60,662 nucleotides of DNA. Source: Competibacteraceae bacterium UBA6584 (GTDB lineage: Bacteria; Pseudomonadota; Gammaproteobacteria; Competibacterales; Competibacteraceae). Each line of letters opens with the position of its first letter. Position 1 is the first letter of the stretch. Below the pieces are notes generated by a model. The model ran no database searches. It had not been told where the DNA came from and saw only the letters and a program-made list of their open reading frames with translations. The stretch lies in NCBI GenBank assembly GCA_002433805.1, contig DJIW01000065.1:1303-61964 (forward strand), given 5' to 3'. The position numbers and the translations under genes were made by a program. Shown piece after piece: positions 9,536 through 18,335 of the stretch.

Positions 9536-10759
9536 GTGGACGGGCTGGACCGCTACGGCTACTCGCTGAATTGGGCGTCGGTGCTGCTGTGGCCGTTGAG
9601 TTTTTTGTTCGCGGCGGCGGTCCGGACCCGCCGGTTTTTCTATCAAAAGGGCTTCTTAAAAAGCGAAGGGCCCAACGCACCGATCATCGTGGTCGGCAAC
9701 ATCAGCGTCGGTGGCGCGGGCAAGACGCCGCTGGTGGCGCGCTTGGTGGAACTGACGCGGCAAGCCGGCTACCGGCCCGGCGTGATCGCGCGCGGCTACG
9801 GCGGACAAGCGACGCAGTGGCCGCTGCGCGTCACCGCCGACAGCGATCCGACGCAGGTCGGCGACGAGCCGGTGATGCTGGCGCGGCGCTGCGGCTGTCC
9901 GGTGGCGGTGGGGCCGGATCGGGTCGCGGCCGCCCGGATGTTGGCGGAAACGGGCGAGTGTGACGTGCTCCTCAGCGACGACGGCTTGCAGCATTACCGC
10001 CTGCGCCGCGACCTCGAAATCGCCGTGGTGGACGGATTCCGACGCTTCGGCAACGGCGCGTGCTTGCCGGCCGGTCCGCTGCGGGAGCCGCCGTCCCGGC
10101 TGCGCCAGGTCGATTTCGTGATCGGCAACGGCGCGGCGCGCGCGGGCGAATATCTGATGGCGCTGTCCGGGGATACGGCGGTCAACCTCCGCGATCCCTT
10201 GGTCAGCGCGGCGCTGAGCAATTTTAGGCAAGGCCCGGTGCGCGCAGTGGCTGGAATCGGCGATCCGTGGCGGTTTTTCAATCACCTGCGCCACGCCCGC
10301 TTGCGCCTGGTCGAGCACCCGTTTCCCGACCATCATCCCTTTCGAGCCGAAGATTTGCGCTTTTCTGAGGATTTGCCGGTCTTGATGACCGAAAAAGACG
10401 CGATCAAATGTCGCGGCTTCGCCCGGGATAATGTTTGGTACGTGCCGGTCAGCGCGCAGCTGGATCCGGAATTCGAGGACCGATGGCTCAAGCGGTTGGT
10501 TGCACTCGCCTTGGCCAAGGGCGTGCACCGCCAAGCCGACAGCCCATCGCGCCGGCCGCCGCCTGAACCCCCCCCGTTACGAGGAGAGTTTGATGGACAA
10601 GAAACTGCTGGAAATTCTGGTGTGCCCGGTCAGCAAGGCCCCGCTGATCTACGACAAGGCGCGACAGGAATTACTGTGCAAGGAAAGCCGGCTGGCCTAT
10701 CCGATCCGCGACGGAATCCCGGTGATGCTGGAAGCCGAAGCCCGACGGTTGAACGATGA
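9536..10759 (+). CDS. lpxK: tetraacyldisaccharide 4'-kinase, with abnormal C-terminal read-through
   Basis: LpxK phosphorylates the 4' position of the lipid A disaccharide. The N-terminal membrane segment, the P-loop GNISVGGAGKTPLVARL, the GVIARGYGG and LSDDGLQHYRLRRD motifs and LMTEKDAIKC are all present. Recognisable LpxK sequence ends near nucleotide 10530 at the normal length (about 330 residues). The frame then continues with no stop through the whole next gene, adding about 75 residues of low-quality sequence. This suggests a lost stop or a one-base indel. GTG 9536 is spaced better from GGAG than TTG 9530. Confidence 0.88.
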   Translation: MDGLDRYGYSLNWASVLLWPLSFLFAAAVRTRRFFYQKGFLKSEGPNAPIIVVGNISVGGAGKTPLVARLVELTRQAGYRPGVIARGYGGQATQWPLRVTADSDPTQVGDEPVMLARRCGCPVAVGPDRVAAARMLAETGECDVLLSDDGLQHYRLRRDLEIAVVDGFRRFGNGACLPAGPLREPPSRLRQVDFVIGNGAARAGEYLMALSGDTAVNLRDPLVSAALSNFRQGPVRAVAGIGDPWRFFNHLRHARLRLVEHPFPDHHPFRAEDLRFSEDLPVLMTEKDAIKCRGFARDNVWYVPVSAQLDPEFEDRWLKRLVALALAKGVHRQADSPSRRPPPEPPPLRGEFDGQETAGNSGVPGQQGPADLRQGATGITVQGKPAGLSDPRRNPGDAGSRSPTVER

Positions 10760-10772
10760 CGAGGCCGCTTGA
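10593..10772 (+). CDS. Trm112 family protein (YcaR-like)
   Basis: The ATG at 10593 follows GAGGAG. The 59-residue product (MDKKLLEILVCPVSKAPL ... YPIRDGIPVMLEAEAR) matches the small Trm112/YcaR family found between lpxK and kdsB in many proteobacteria. The zinc-site cysteines are reduced to CPVSK, as in E. coli YcaR. Its function is not established in bacteria. It lies in a different frame inside the over-long lpxK reading frame. It abuts kdsB with no gap. Confidence 0.9.
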   Translation: MDKKLLEILVCPVSKAPLIYDKARQELLCKESRLAYPIRDGIPVMLEAEARRLNDDEAA

Positions 10773-11561
10773 GTGAGCGAGGCCGAGATCCGCTTTCGGG
10801 TCGCGATCCCCGCCCGTTACGCCTCGACCCGGCTGCCGGGCAAGCCTTTGCGTCAGCTTTCGGGTCGGACGTTGCTGGAGCACGTTTACCGGCGGGCGTC
10901 GGCCAGCGGCGCTTCGGAGGTGGTGATCGCCACCGACGATCCGCGCATCCGGGACGCAGCCGAGGGCTTTGGCGCGACGGTGTGCATGACCTCGTCCGAC
11001 CACCTGTCCGGCACCGACCGGTTGGCCGAGGTGGCGGCGCGTTACGGTTGGCCGGATGAGTCGATCGTGGTGAACGTGCAAGGCGACGAACCGCAAATGC
11101 CGCCGAGCTTGATCCGCCAAGCGGCGGAGGCGCTGGCGGCGCATCCTACCGCCGGCATCGCCACCGCCTGCGCCCGGATCGAACAGGCGGCGGAAGCATT
11201 CGATCCGAACGCGGTCAAAGTGGTGCGGGATCGCGAAGGCTTCGCGCTTTATTTCAGCCGCGCGCCGGTGCCCTGGCACCGCGAGGCGTTTCGGGGAGGC
11301 GCGATGCCGGATGCTTTGCCGGCCGATGCGGGCTGGTTCCGGCATATCGGACTTTACGCTTACCGAGTGGCGGTCTTGCGCGAGTTTCCGCGCTTGGAGC
11401 CGGCGATGGTCGAGCGGGCCGAATCGCTGGAGCAGTTGCGCGCGTTATGGCATGGAATCCGTATTTATGTGACCGAGGCGGCGCAGGTTCCCCCGCCCGG
11501 CGTGGATACCGAAGCCGATCTCGCGCGGGTGGCGGCGGCATTGGCGGTTTCAAGCCAATAG
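10773..11561 (+). CDS. kdsB: 3-deoxy-manno-octulosonate cytidylyltransferase (CMP-KDO synthetase)
   Basis: The 262-residue enzyme activates KDO with CTP for LPS inner-core synthesis. Motifs are FRVAIPARYASTRLPGKPL (nucleotide-binding loop), VIATDD, VNVQGDEP with the metal-binding aspartate, YFSRAPVPW and RHIGLYAYR. The GTG start at 10773 follows the previous stop immediately. Length is slightly above the usual ~250. Its 3' end overlaps by 12 bases the convergent unknown gene at 11550. Confidence 0.95.
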   Translation: MSEAEIRFRVAIPARYASTRLPGKPLRQLSGRTLLEHVYRRASASGASEVVIATDDPRIRDAAEGFGATVCMTSSDHLSGTDRLAEVAARYGWPDESIVVNVQGDEPQMPPSLIRQAAEALAAHPTAGIATACARIEQAAEAFDPNAVKVVRDREGFALYFSRAPVPWHREAFRGGAMPDALPADAGWFRHIGLYAYRVAVLREFPRLEPAMVERAESLEQLRALWHGIRIYVTEAAQVPPPGVDTEADLARVAAALAVSSQ

Positions 11562-11819
11562 ATCGAATCCGGCCAGTTCCGGCAAGTCGGGATTGAGCGC
11601 CTCGCCGCGCGGCTCAAGCACGGCCACGGTGAAGGTTCGGGGCACCCGGGGTCCGGCGTCGCCGTATTGGTTGGCTTGAATGATTCTTCGCTCCTGATGG
11701 TCTTGCAGCACCAGCGCCGGACCGTCGGCGAGGATTTCGATGACCCGACAGGGCAGTCCCTGATAGCTTAGGGGTTGACCCAGCAAGCGGTTCAGTTTGT
11801 GCGTATCAATGCGCAACAT
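11550..11819 (-). CDS. hypothetical protein, 89 residues
   Basis: A small leftward gene converges on kdsB and diverges from the tyrosine phosphatase gene. The product (start MLRIDTHKLNRLLGQPLSYQG) has no signal peptide or membrane segment. Its alternating pattern (CRVIEILADGPALVLQD) suggests a small beta-barrel. Codon use and GC match the neighbours, which supports a real gene. I do not recognise the family. No stronger frame covers this interval. Confidence 0.65.
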   Translation of the reverse strand: MLRIDTHKLNRLLGQPLSYQGLPCRVIEILADGPALVLQDHQERRIIQANQYGDAGPRVPRTFTVAVLEPRGEALNPDLPELAGFDLLA

Positions 11820-11917
11820 GAGTGACGGCCAAGTCGATGGGCTCCATCATCGGATTATTGCGCGCGCCGTTCGAATTTCGGCGTCGGCGGCGCTTGGATG
11901 AGGCAAAAGCGAAAGCC

Positions 11918-12397
11918 ATGGTGAAAGTATTGTTTGTCTGCATGGGCAATATTTGTCGTTCGCCGGTGGCGGAGGGGGTGTTCCGCCGGATGTTGGAGGG
12001 AGTGGGTCTGACCGAGCGGATTTACGTCGATTCGGCCGGCACCCATTCCTACCACGCCGGCGCGCCGCCAGACCCGCGCAGCCAAGCGACCGCCTTGCGT
12101 CGGGACATCGATTTGCGGGGTTTGCGCGCCCGTAAGGTAACGGTAGCCGATTTCGTCGAGTTCGACTATGTGCTGGCGATGGACCGCGACAATCTCGAAC
12201 ATTTAAAGGTGTTGTGTCAGGATTTGGAGCTGCGGGGCCGCATCCAGCTGCTGATGGATTACGCGCCCCATCTTCCCGAGCGCGAAGTGCCGGATCCGTA
12301 CTACGGCGGTCCTAGCGGTTTCGAGCGGGTGATGGATCTGATCGAGGAAGCGTCGGAAGGGTTACTGCTCGACATCCGCCGCCGCTATCGGATTTGA
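11918..12397 (+). CDS. low-molecular-weight protein tyrosine phosphatase
   Basis: From ATG 11918 the product has 159 residues, the family norm. The P-loop VCMGNICRSP near residue 8 holds the nucleophilic cysteine, the arginine and the C-X5-R pattern. The general-acid loop is VPDPYYGG near residue 125. Wzb-type members act on tyrosine kinases that control capsule export; no such kinase is in the window, so the target is unknown. The longer frame from 11822 adds an arginine-rich leader with no family match. Confidence 0.9.
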   Translation: MVKVLFVCMGNICRSPVAEGVFRRMLEGVGLTERIYVDSAGTHSYHAGAPPDPRSQATALRRDIDLRGLRARKVTVADFVEFDYVLAMDRDNLEHLKVLCQDLELRGRIQLLMDYAPHLPEREVPDPYYGGPSGFERVMDLIEEASEGLLLDIRRRYRI

Positions 12398-12425
12398 GCG
12401 CCGCCGGGGGGGCGTGAATCGAGCG

Positions 12426-12447
12426 CGGGGCTGGAATTCCAGCCCCG
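12426..12447. terminator. perfect 22-bp palindrome between convergent genes
   Basis: CGGGGCTGGAATTCCAGCCCCG reads the same on both strands. It lies between the phosphatase stop and the rne stop. The RNA would form a strong stem with a minimal AAUU loop. There is no clear T-run on either side, so a bidirectional terminator or 3' mRNA-end structure is inferred. Confidence 0.45.
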
Positions 12448-12462
12448 TTGCGCGTTGGGGCA

Positions 12463-15363
12463 TCAAGCGTCGGGCTTGCGTTCCGGCTTATCGTCGGATT
12501 CGGTTTCCGACGTTTCAGCCGAGGCCGGATGATCCCGATTCGGGTGATCGGGTTCGGATTCGCCCTCCGCTCGTTCGGCTAAAGCCGCTTGCTGGCCCTC
12601 GAACGGAGTCTGATCGTCGGTGACCGCGGGCGTATCCGAGTCCGACGCTAGTTCCGCGAGCGCCTCGGCGCTGTGCTCGGCGCTCGCCGCTCTCTGACCG
12701 TCTTCGGCGGGTTCCACGGCGGTAGGCTCCGAAACCTCGGCCTCGATCGGGGCATGGGGCTGCGCGATAAAAGCAGGGTCAACATCTTCCGAGGAGAGGG
12801 TTTCGGAGGGCTCACTGGTTTCGGCTTGGGGAGCCGGTGGAGCGTCGAAAGCCGTTTCGGACGCCGGTTCCAGTTCCGGGGACGGCTGACCGTCGGATTC
12901 TCGCGGCGGTTGCGCGCCGGGGAATTCGGTCGTGGTGGCCTGAGCCTCGGAATCCGTGGAATCCGGGGATAGGGTTTCCGGGAGGACCAGCGATTCCGAG
13001 TCGTGGTTGGGATACTCCAACAGCGGCGGCGGCGGCGGCGGTGGCGGATCGGCCAGAGACGACGCGGCGGCGGCTTCGGTGACCGCGACAGCCCTCATGG
13101 TGTCCAGTACGCCCCGCGGCAAGCGAGGGCGGCCGCCGCGAATGCGTCGGTTCGGCAAGGGAGACGCCGCGGCGCTCGCTTTCGCGTCCGAAGTCGAGCT
13201 TTGTTCGATGGCGGTTTCGTCGGCGGAGCGGGCCGGCTGGTCCGCGTCTTCTTCGGCCGCGCCGGCCCCCTCGGAGGCATCCGCCGCTTCAGCGGTTTCG
13301 GGCGTGGCGTCAGCGTTTGGCGCATCGCCGCGCCGCCGCCTGCGCCCGCCGCGCCGGCTGCGCCGGTTGCGGGGATTGGCGGCTTCTTCCTCGGTTCCGA
13401 CAGCCGGGGCAGGCTCCTGAACAGGCGCGGTGGCGGTTACGGTTTCGACAGCCGGCTCGAAGGCGGCTTGCCCGAATTCGAAGAAGGTTTCCGATTCCTC
13501 GGAGGACGGTTTGGGCGGCGGTGCATCGGCGGTTTTGGCGGCGGCGGGTTCCGCTGCGTTCCCGCCCGCCGACCGTTTGCCGGGTCGGTCCCGCCGCTGC
13601 CGTTCCGGTTTTGGGGAACGCTCCGAGGCTTTATCGGAGCGTTCCGGCGGCGGTTCGCCGCCGGCGTTGGGCTGTTGGCCGAACAGGGTGCCCCACAGCC
13701 AGCGGAAGAAGCTGGCATTCGCTTCGGGTTTCGGCGCGGACGTCGGCGGCGGCGGCGCGGGCGTGGCCGGCGTGACCCCCTTGACGGCGGGTTCCTCGCC
13801 AGCACCGCGCGCCGTCGCGCTCGGCTTGGCTTCGAATTGTTCCTCAAAGTCTTCAGCCAGGGAATACGACAGCCGCTGCGCCTCCGACAGCTCGTCGGCG
13901 CGCAGCCGGTTGAGTTTGAAATGAGGGGTTTCCAGCGATTCGTTGGGGACCAGCATCACCCCGATCCGGTGGCGCTGCTCGATGGCGCGAATCGCCTCGC
14001 GTTTTTCGTTGAGCAGGAAGGTGGCGACCTTGACCGGCAATTGCACCACGACCCGGCCGGTTTTGTCCTTCATGGCTTCTTCCTGGATCAGGCGCAACAC
14101 GCTCAAAGCCAGCGATTCGATGTTGCGGATGGTGCCTTGGCCGTTGCAGCGCGGGCAGATCACGTGGCTCGCCTCATCCAGCGAGGGGCTCAGCCGTTGC
14201 CGCGACATTTCCAGCAGGCCGAATCGGGAAATGCGCCCGACCTGCACTCGGGCCCGATCCATCTTCAGCGCCTCGCGCAACCGGCTTTCGACCTCGCGCT
14301 GGTTGCGGGCGACGTTCATATCGATGAAATCGATGACGATCAACCCGCCCAGATCGCGCAGCCGCAACTGCCGGGCGATTTCGTCGGCCGCCTCCAGATT
14401 GGTGGTGAGCGCGGTCTCCTCGATGTCGCTGCCCTTGGTGGCGCGGGCCGAATTGATGTCGATCGACACCAGCGCCTCGGTATAGTCGATCACGATGCCG
14501 CCGCCCGAGGGCAAACCGACTTCGCGCAAATACGCGGTCTCGATCTGGGATTCGATCTGAAACCGGGTAAACAGCGGGATGTTGTCTTGATAGGGTTTGA
14601 GCTTGTTCAGATTGTGCGGCATCACCTGCTGCATGAAATCCTGGGCTTGCCGGTAAACCGCCGGATTGTCGATCAGGATTTCGCCGATGTCGGCGCGCAG
14701 GTAATCGCGCAGGGCGCGGACGATGATGTTGCTTTCTTGATAAATCAGAAACGGCGCTTTTTTCTGGGAAGAGGCAAACTCGATGGCCTGCCACAGATGC
14801 AGCAGGTAATCCAAATCCCACTGCAGTTCTTCCTGGGAGCGGCCGACCCCGGCGGTGCGGACGATCAGGCCCATGCCGTCGGGGATGGTGAGGCTGCTCA
14901 TCACCTCGCGGAGTTCCTGGCGGTCGTCGCCCTCGATCCGCCGGGAGACGCCGCCGGCGCGCGGGTTGTTGGGCATCAGCACCAGATAGCGGCCGGCCAG
15001 GCTGATGAAGGTGGTCAGGGCCGCGCCTTTGTTGCCGCGTTCCTCCTTTTCCACCTGAATCATGATTTCCTGGCCTTCCTTGATCGCCTCCCGGATATTG
15101 GGTCGACCGCCCTCGGCGGCTTGCGGGTCGAAATAGCCCCGGGTGATTTCCTTAAACGGCAGAAAGCCGTGGCGTTCGGCGCCGTAATCGACGAACGCCG
15201 CTTCCAGGCCCGGTTCGATCCGGGTGACGCGGCCTTTATAGACGTTGGATTTCTTTTGTTCCCGCGACGGCGTTTCGATGTCGAGGTCGTAAAGTTTTTG
15301 GCCTTCCACGAGGGCCACCCGCAGTTCTTCCTGCTGGGTCGCATTGATCAGCATGCGTTTCAT
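12463..15363 (-). CDS. rne: ribonuclease E
   Basis: The 966-residue enzyme starts MKRMLINATQQEELRVAL, almost the same as E. coli RNase E. The catalytic half (to about residue 520) has the S1 domain, the DNase I-like region with IVIDFIDM and the Zn-link CPRCNGQG that joins subunits. The C-terminal half is low-complexity, acidic and proline-rich. It contains arginine-rich patches (RRSRRGGRRRRRG near 680), typical of the disordered RNA-binding and degradosome scaffold. Partner-binding sites there cannot be assigned by eye. A 308-bp gap separates it from the divergent rluC. Confidence 0.97.
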   Translation of the reverse strand: MKRMLINATQQEELRVALVEGQKLYDLDIETPSREQKKSNVYKGRVTRIEPGLEAAFVDYGAERHGFLPFKEITRGYFDPQAAEGGRPNIREAIKEGQEIMIQVEKEERGNKGAALTTFISLAGRYLVLMPNNPRAGGVSRRIEGDDRQELREVMSSLTIPDGMGLIVRTAGVGRSQEELQWDLDYLLHLWQAIEFASSQKKAPFLIYQESNIIVRALRDYLRADIGEILIDNPAVYRQAQDFMQQVMPHNLNKLKPYQDNIPLFTRFQIESQIETAYLREVGLPSGGGIVIDYTEALVSIDINSARATKGSDIEETALTTNLEAADEIARQLRLRDLGGLIVIDFIDMNVARNQREVESRLREALKMDRARVQVGRISRFGLLEMSRQRLSPSLDEASHVICPRCNGQGTIRNIESLALSVLRLIQEEAMKDKTGRVVVQLPVKVATFLLNEKREAIRAIEQRHRIGVMLVPNESLETPHFKLNRLRADELSEAQRLSYSLAEDFEEQFEAKPSATARGAGEEPAVKGVTPATPAPPPPTSAPKPEANASFFRWLWGTLFGQQPNAGGEPPPERSDKASERSPKPERQRRDRPGKRSAGGNAAEPAAAKTADAPPPKPSSEESETFFEFGQAAFEPAVETVTATAPVQEPAPAVGTEEEAANPRNRRSRRGGRRRRRGDAPNADATPETAEAADASEGAGAAEEDADQPARSADETAIEQSSTSDAKASAAASPLPNRRIRGGRPRLPRGVLDTMRAVAVTEAAAASSLADPPPPPPPPLLEYPNHDSESLVLPETLSPDSTDSEAQATTTEFPGAQPPRESDGQPSPELEPASETAFDAPPAPQAETSEPSETLSSEDVDPAFIAQPHAPIEAEVSEPTAVEPAEDGQRAASAEHSAEALAELASDSDTPAVTDDQTPFEGQQAALAERAEGESEPDHPNRDHPASAETSETESDDKPERKPDA
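13024..13041. repeat. CGG triplet tract inside rne
   Basis: Six CGG triplets in a row, followed by GTGGCGG, encode an octaproline in the disordered tail of RNase E. Such tracts can slip during replication in units of one codon. Confidence 0.7.
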
Positions 15364-15671
15364 GAGGCAAGTCCTTGCGCTCGACCATCACCGAGGGGCA
15401 CGGTTGTCGCCGGGGCGGCGCTGGAGTAGGGATGGCCCGAGGGATGAGATCCTGGTGGGGGCTGGCCCGAATCGCCACGGAATCGTGACCAGTCGGCTGG
15501 GAGCGCGGTCAAGAGCCGCTCGAGGAGTCGTGGGTTGAGCGGCGAATAAACCCATCAAACCAATCCCGCTCGCCGGACAACTGGCGCGCGGGTGCGAAAA
15601 CCGATAGTGTATTCATTCAGTTCGCCGGCCTTTCGGCCTAATTGGCGACAACAGCTTAATATAACAGCCCG
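15364..15671. promoter_or_regulatory. 308-bp divergent control region between rne and rluC
   Basis: No credible gene lies here. The first ~200 bases are the probable rne leader. Near 15628-15638 GGCC-TTTC-GGCC can form a small hairpin. The AT-rich end (TTAATATAAC, 15656-15665) is a possible -10 for rluC, but no good -35 is spaced before it. In E. coli the rne 5' leader is a substrate for its own product. A similar role is plausible but not shown by conserved sequence I can recognise. Confidence 0.4.
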
Positions 15672-16646
15672 ATGGACCCGCATCAAATGCTGATCGATTC
15701 TAGCGCTCCTGTCGGGGTGCGCCACGTGGAGGTCCCGCCGGAATACGCGGGCCAGCGCCTCGATAATTTTTTGCTGAGAGAACTGAAAGGCGCGCCCAAA
15801 AGCTTGATTTATCGCATCGTGCGCAAAGGCGAGGTGCGCTTGAACGGCGGGCGGGTCCAACCGGACCGACGGTTGCGGGCGGGCGATGTGGTGCGGGTTC
15901 CTCCGGTGCGGTTGGGCGCGCGCGAGGCGGGTCCGTTGCGGCCTCCGCCCGAATGGATCGAGCGGTTGCGGGCGGCGGTGCTGTATGAGGACCGGGATCT
16001 GCTGGTGCTCGACAAGCCGGCCGGCCTGGCGGTGCACAAGGGCAGCGGCATCGAGTTCGGCGTGATCGAACTGCTGCGGGCGATCAGGCGCGAAGAACCG
16101 TTTCTGGAGCTGGCGCACCGCTTGGATCGCGAAACCAGCGGTTGTCTGGCGCTCGCTCGGACGCCGGAAGCCCTGCGCCGGATTCAAGACTCGCTGCGGT
16201 CCGGACAGGTCGAGAAGCGGTATCTGGCGCTGGCGCGCGGCTATTGGAACCACGGCCCCCGCGAGGTCGATTTGCCGCTGCGCCGCAACGTACTGCGCGG
16301 CGGGGAACGGATGGTGGAAGCGACGGCCGACGGTAAGCCCGCCCTGACCCGTTTTCAGCCGGTCAGTCTGTTCAAGCCGGCCTCGTTGCTGGAGGCGCGG
16401 ATCGGCACGGGGCGCACCCATCAAATTCGGGTGCACGCCGCCGAAATCGGCCATCCGCTCGCCGGCGATGATAAATACGGCGATCCGGCCTTCGACCGCT
16501 GGCTGGCCGAACAGTGCGGGCTGCGTCGGCTGTTCCTGCACGCGCACAGCCTGATGCTGCCGCTCGAGGGCCGGGACATCGCGGTCAGCGCGCCGTTGCC
16601 GGCCGAACTGAAAAGCGTTGTCGACCGTCTGAGCGATGGGCGCTAG
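15672..16646 (+). CDS. rluC: 23S rRNA pseudouridine synthase RluC
   Basis: The product has 324 residues. An N-terminal S4 RNA-binding domain (QRLDNFLLRELKG, about 25-85) precedes the RluA-family catalytic domain, with AHRLDRETSGCL holding the catalytic aspartate near residue 150 and GRTHQIRVH later. Position opposite rne matches the E. coli rne-rluC arrangement and supports RluC over RluD. A second in-frame ATG at 15687 is possible as the start. Confidence 0.93.
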   Translation: MDPHQMLIDSSAPVGVRHVEVPPEYAGQRLDNFLLRELKGAPKSLIYRIVRKGEVRLNGGRVQPDRRLRAGDVVRVPPVRLGAREAGPLRPPPEWIERLRAAVLYEDRDLLVLDKPAGLAVHKGSGIEFGVIELLRAIRREEPFLELAHRLDRETSGCLALARTPEALRRIQDSLRSGQVEKRYLALARGYWNHGPREVDLPLRRNVLRGGERMVEATADGKPALTRFQPVSLFKPASLLEARIGTGRTHQIRVHAAEIGHPLAGDDKYGDPAFDRWLAEQCGLRRLFLHAHSLMLPLEGRDIAVSAPLPAELKSVVDRLSDGR

Positions 16647-16661
16647 TTGAACGAGGTGAGC

Positions 16662-17639
16662 ATGAATGATCTGAATCCCAACTCCAACCTTCCCGGCGAC
16701 GATCGGTGGGCGCGCGAGGCGCTGACCAAACTGGCGTTCGCCGCCGTCGCCGAACAGCGCCGGGCCCGCCGGTGGGGGATTTTTTTCAAGCTGCTGTTTT
16801 TCGCGTATCTTTTGGCCTTGTTGGCGATGGCGTGGCCGGAGAAACTGGGCTCGGTCGCCGCCACCGCCGTCAAGGAGCATACGGCGTTGATCCGGGTGGA
16901 GGGCCTGATCGCCAGCGGGACCGAGGCCAGCGCCAAGAACGTCATCGAAGCCTTGCGCAAGGCGTTCAAGGATAAAAACACCGTCGGGGTGGTGCTGGAA
17001 ATCAACAGCCCCGGCGGCAGTCCGGTGCAGGCCGGCGAGATTTACGACGAAATTCAGAAGCTGCGCCAGCAGTATCCGAAACTTCCGGTCCACGCCGTGG
17101 CCAGCGACGTCTGCGCCTCGGGCGGCTACTACATCGCGGCGGCGGCGCAGAACATCTACGCCAACAAAGCCAGCATCGTCGGCTCCATCGGGGTGCGGAT
17201 GGACAGCTTCGGCTTCACCGGCGCGATCGATAAGCTCGGCATCGAGCGGCGGGCCTACACGGCGGGCGACAACAAGGATTTTCTCGATCCTTTCAAGCCG
17301 GTCAATCCGGCGGAAGTGCAGCACCTGCAAGGGATGCTGGACGGCATCCACCAGCAGTTCATCGCGGCGGTCAGGCAGGGTCGGGGCGAGCGGCTGAAAA
17401 ACCGCGCCGAGGTGTTCAGCGGGCTGATGTGGACCGGCGAGCAGAGCGTGAATCTGGGTTTGGTGGACGCGCTCGGCAGCAGCCGCTCCGTGGCCGAGGA
17501 CGTGATCGGTCAAAAGAACGTGGTCGATTACACCCAGCGCACCCGCTGGCTGGATCGCCTGCTGACCGAGACCGAAGCCAGCCTGGGCGCGGTGCTCGGC
17601 AAGGCGCTGGGGCTCGACGGCGGCATTCGCTGGCGCTAG
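16662..17639 (+). CDS. S49 family signal peptide peptidase (SppA-like)
   Basis: ATG 16662 follows GAGGTGAG, and the in-frame TTG at 16647 is less likely. The 325-residue protein has one membrane helix (about 42-60, FFKLLFFAYLLALLAMA) and a periplasmic S49 serine-protease domain. INSPGGSPVQAGEIY and DVCASGGYYIA match the strand and catalytic serine region. IGVRMDSFGF and a downstream lysine (GDNKDF) fit the Ser/Lys dyad. It has the short single-domain form rather than the double E. coli SppA. It probably digests cleaved signal peptides. It ends 7 bp from the convergent maf. Confidence 0.9.
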   Translation: MNDLNPNSNLPGDDRWAREALTKLAFAAVAEQRRARRWGIFFKLLFFAYLLALLAMAWPEKLGSVAATAVKEHTALIRVEGLIASGTEASAKNVIEALRKAFKDKNTVGVVLEINSPGGSPVQAGEIYDEIQKLRQQYPKLPVHAVASDVCASGGYYIAAAAQNIYANKASIVGSIGVRMDSFGFTGAIDKLGIERRAYTAGDNKDFLDPFKPVNPAEVQHLQGMLDGIHQQFIAAVRQGRGERLKNRAEVFSGLMWTGEQSVNLGLVDALGSSRSVAEDVIGQKNVVDYTQRTRWLDRLLTETEASLGAVLGKALGLDGGIRWR

Positions 17640-17646
17640 CGCCCGG

Positions 17647-18243
17647 TCACAGCACCGGCATCCCGGCGGCTTCGAGCATCCGGGTGAGGCGGATCAACGG
17701 CAGGCCGATCAATCCGGTGGGATCGTCGCCTTCCAGCCGCTCGAACAGCGCGATCCCCAAGCCTTCGGATTTGAAGCTGCCGGCGCAGTGATAGGGCTGT
17801 TCCCGGCGCAGATAACGTTCGATCATCGCCGGGGTCAAAGCACGAAACACCACGCCGAAGCGCTCCACGGCCACTTGGCGCTCGCCGCTGGCGCTGTCGA
17901 ACAGGCACACGCCGGTCTGAAAGACCACCGCGCGACCCGAAGCGCGCCGCAGTTGGGCGGCCGCTCGTTGGTGATCGCCGGGCTTGCCGATGATCTCGCC
18001 GTCCAAGACCGCGACTTGATCCGAGCCGATCACCAGCGCCGCCGGTTCGCGCTCCGCCACAAAACGGGCTTTCAGTTCCGCCAGCCGCGCGACCAGCGCC
18101 GGGGCCGCTTCTCCGGTCAGGGGGCTTTCATCGACCTCGGGGGCGCGGACGGCGAACGGCAGTCCCAGGCGCGCCAGCAACTCGCGGCGGAAGGGCGAAG
18201 TGGACGCCAGAATCAAGCGACGCTGATCAAACGGGGTGGACAT
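17647..18243 (-). CDS. maf: Maf family nucleotide pyrophosphatase (YceF type)
   Basis: From ATG 18243 the product has 198 residues: LILASTSPFRRELLARLGL, then VDES, SDQVAVLDGEIIGKPG and SFKSEGLGI. These are Maf motifs. The KSEGLGI form is that of YceF, which hydrolyses 7-methyl-GTP. House-cleaning of modified nucleotides is the known role. The frame can be extended to 18303 but the extra 20 residues overlap the promoter of the divergent yceD operon. Confidence 0.92.
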   Translation of the reverse strand: MSTPFDQRRLILASTSPFRRELLARLGLPFAVRAPEVDESPLTGEAAPALVARLAELKARFVAEREPAALVIGSDQVAVLDGEIIGKPGDHQRAAAQLRRASGRAVVFQTGVCLFDSASGERQVAVERFGVVFRALTPAMIERYLRREQPYHCAGSFKSEGLGIALFERLEGDDPTGLIGLPLIRLTRMLEAAGMPVL

Positions 18244-18296
18244 GGCGCTCGCGCGGTGGCTGATGGGCCGCGATAGGTTTAGAATCAGCCTATATT

Positions 18297-18325
18297 TTGA
18301 CATAAAACCGACAGCCTTATATTAT
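18297..18325 (+). promoter_or_regulatory. near-consensus sigma-70 promoter for the yceD-rpmF-fab operon
   Basis: The -35 is a perfect TTGACA (18297-18302). A 17-base spacer leads to TATTAT (18320-18325), five of six matches to the -10 consensus. Transcription should start near 18332, only about four bases before the yceD ATG at 18336. Confidence 0.8.
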
Positions 18326-18335
18326 CCCGCGTCTT

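Noticed and set aside
13003..15429. Rightward 808-codon frame opposite rne
   Set aside because: RNase E on the other strand is unambiguous, and this frame has only low-complexity antisense sequence.
15555..17513. Leftward 652-codon frame opposite rluC and the S49 protease
   Set aside because: Antisense shadow; both sense genes have intact catalytic motifs.
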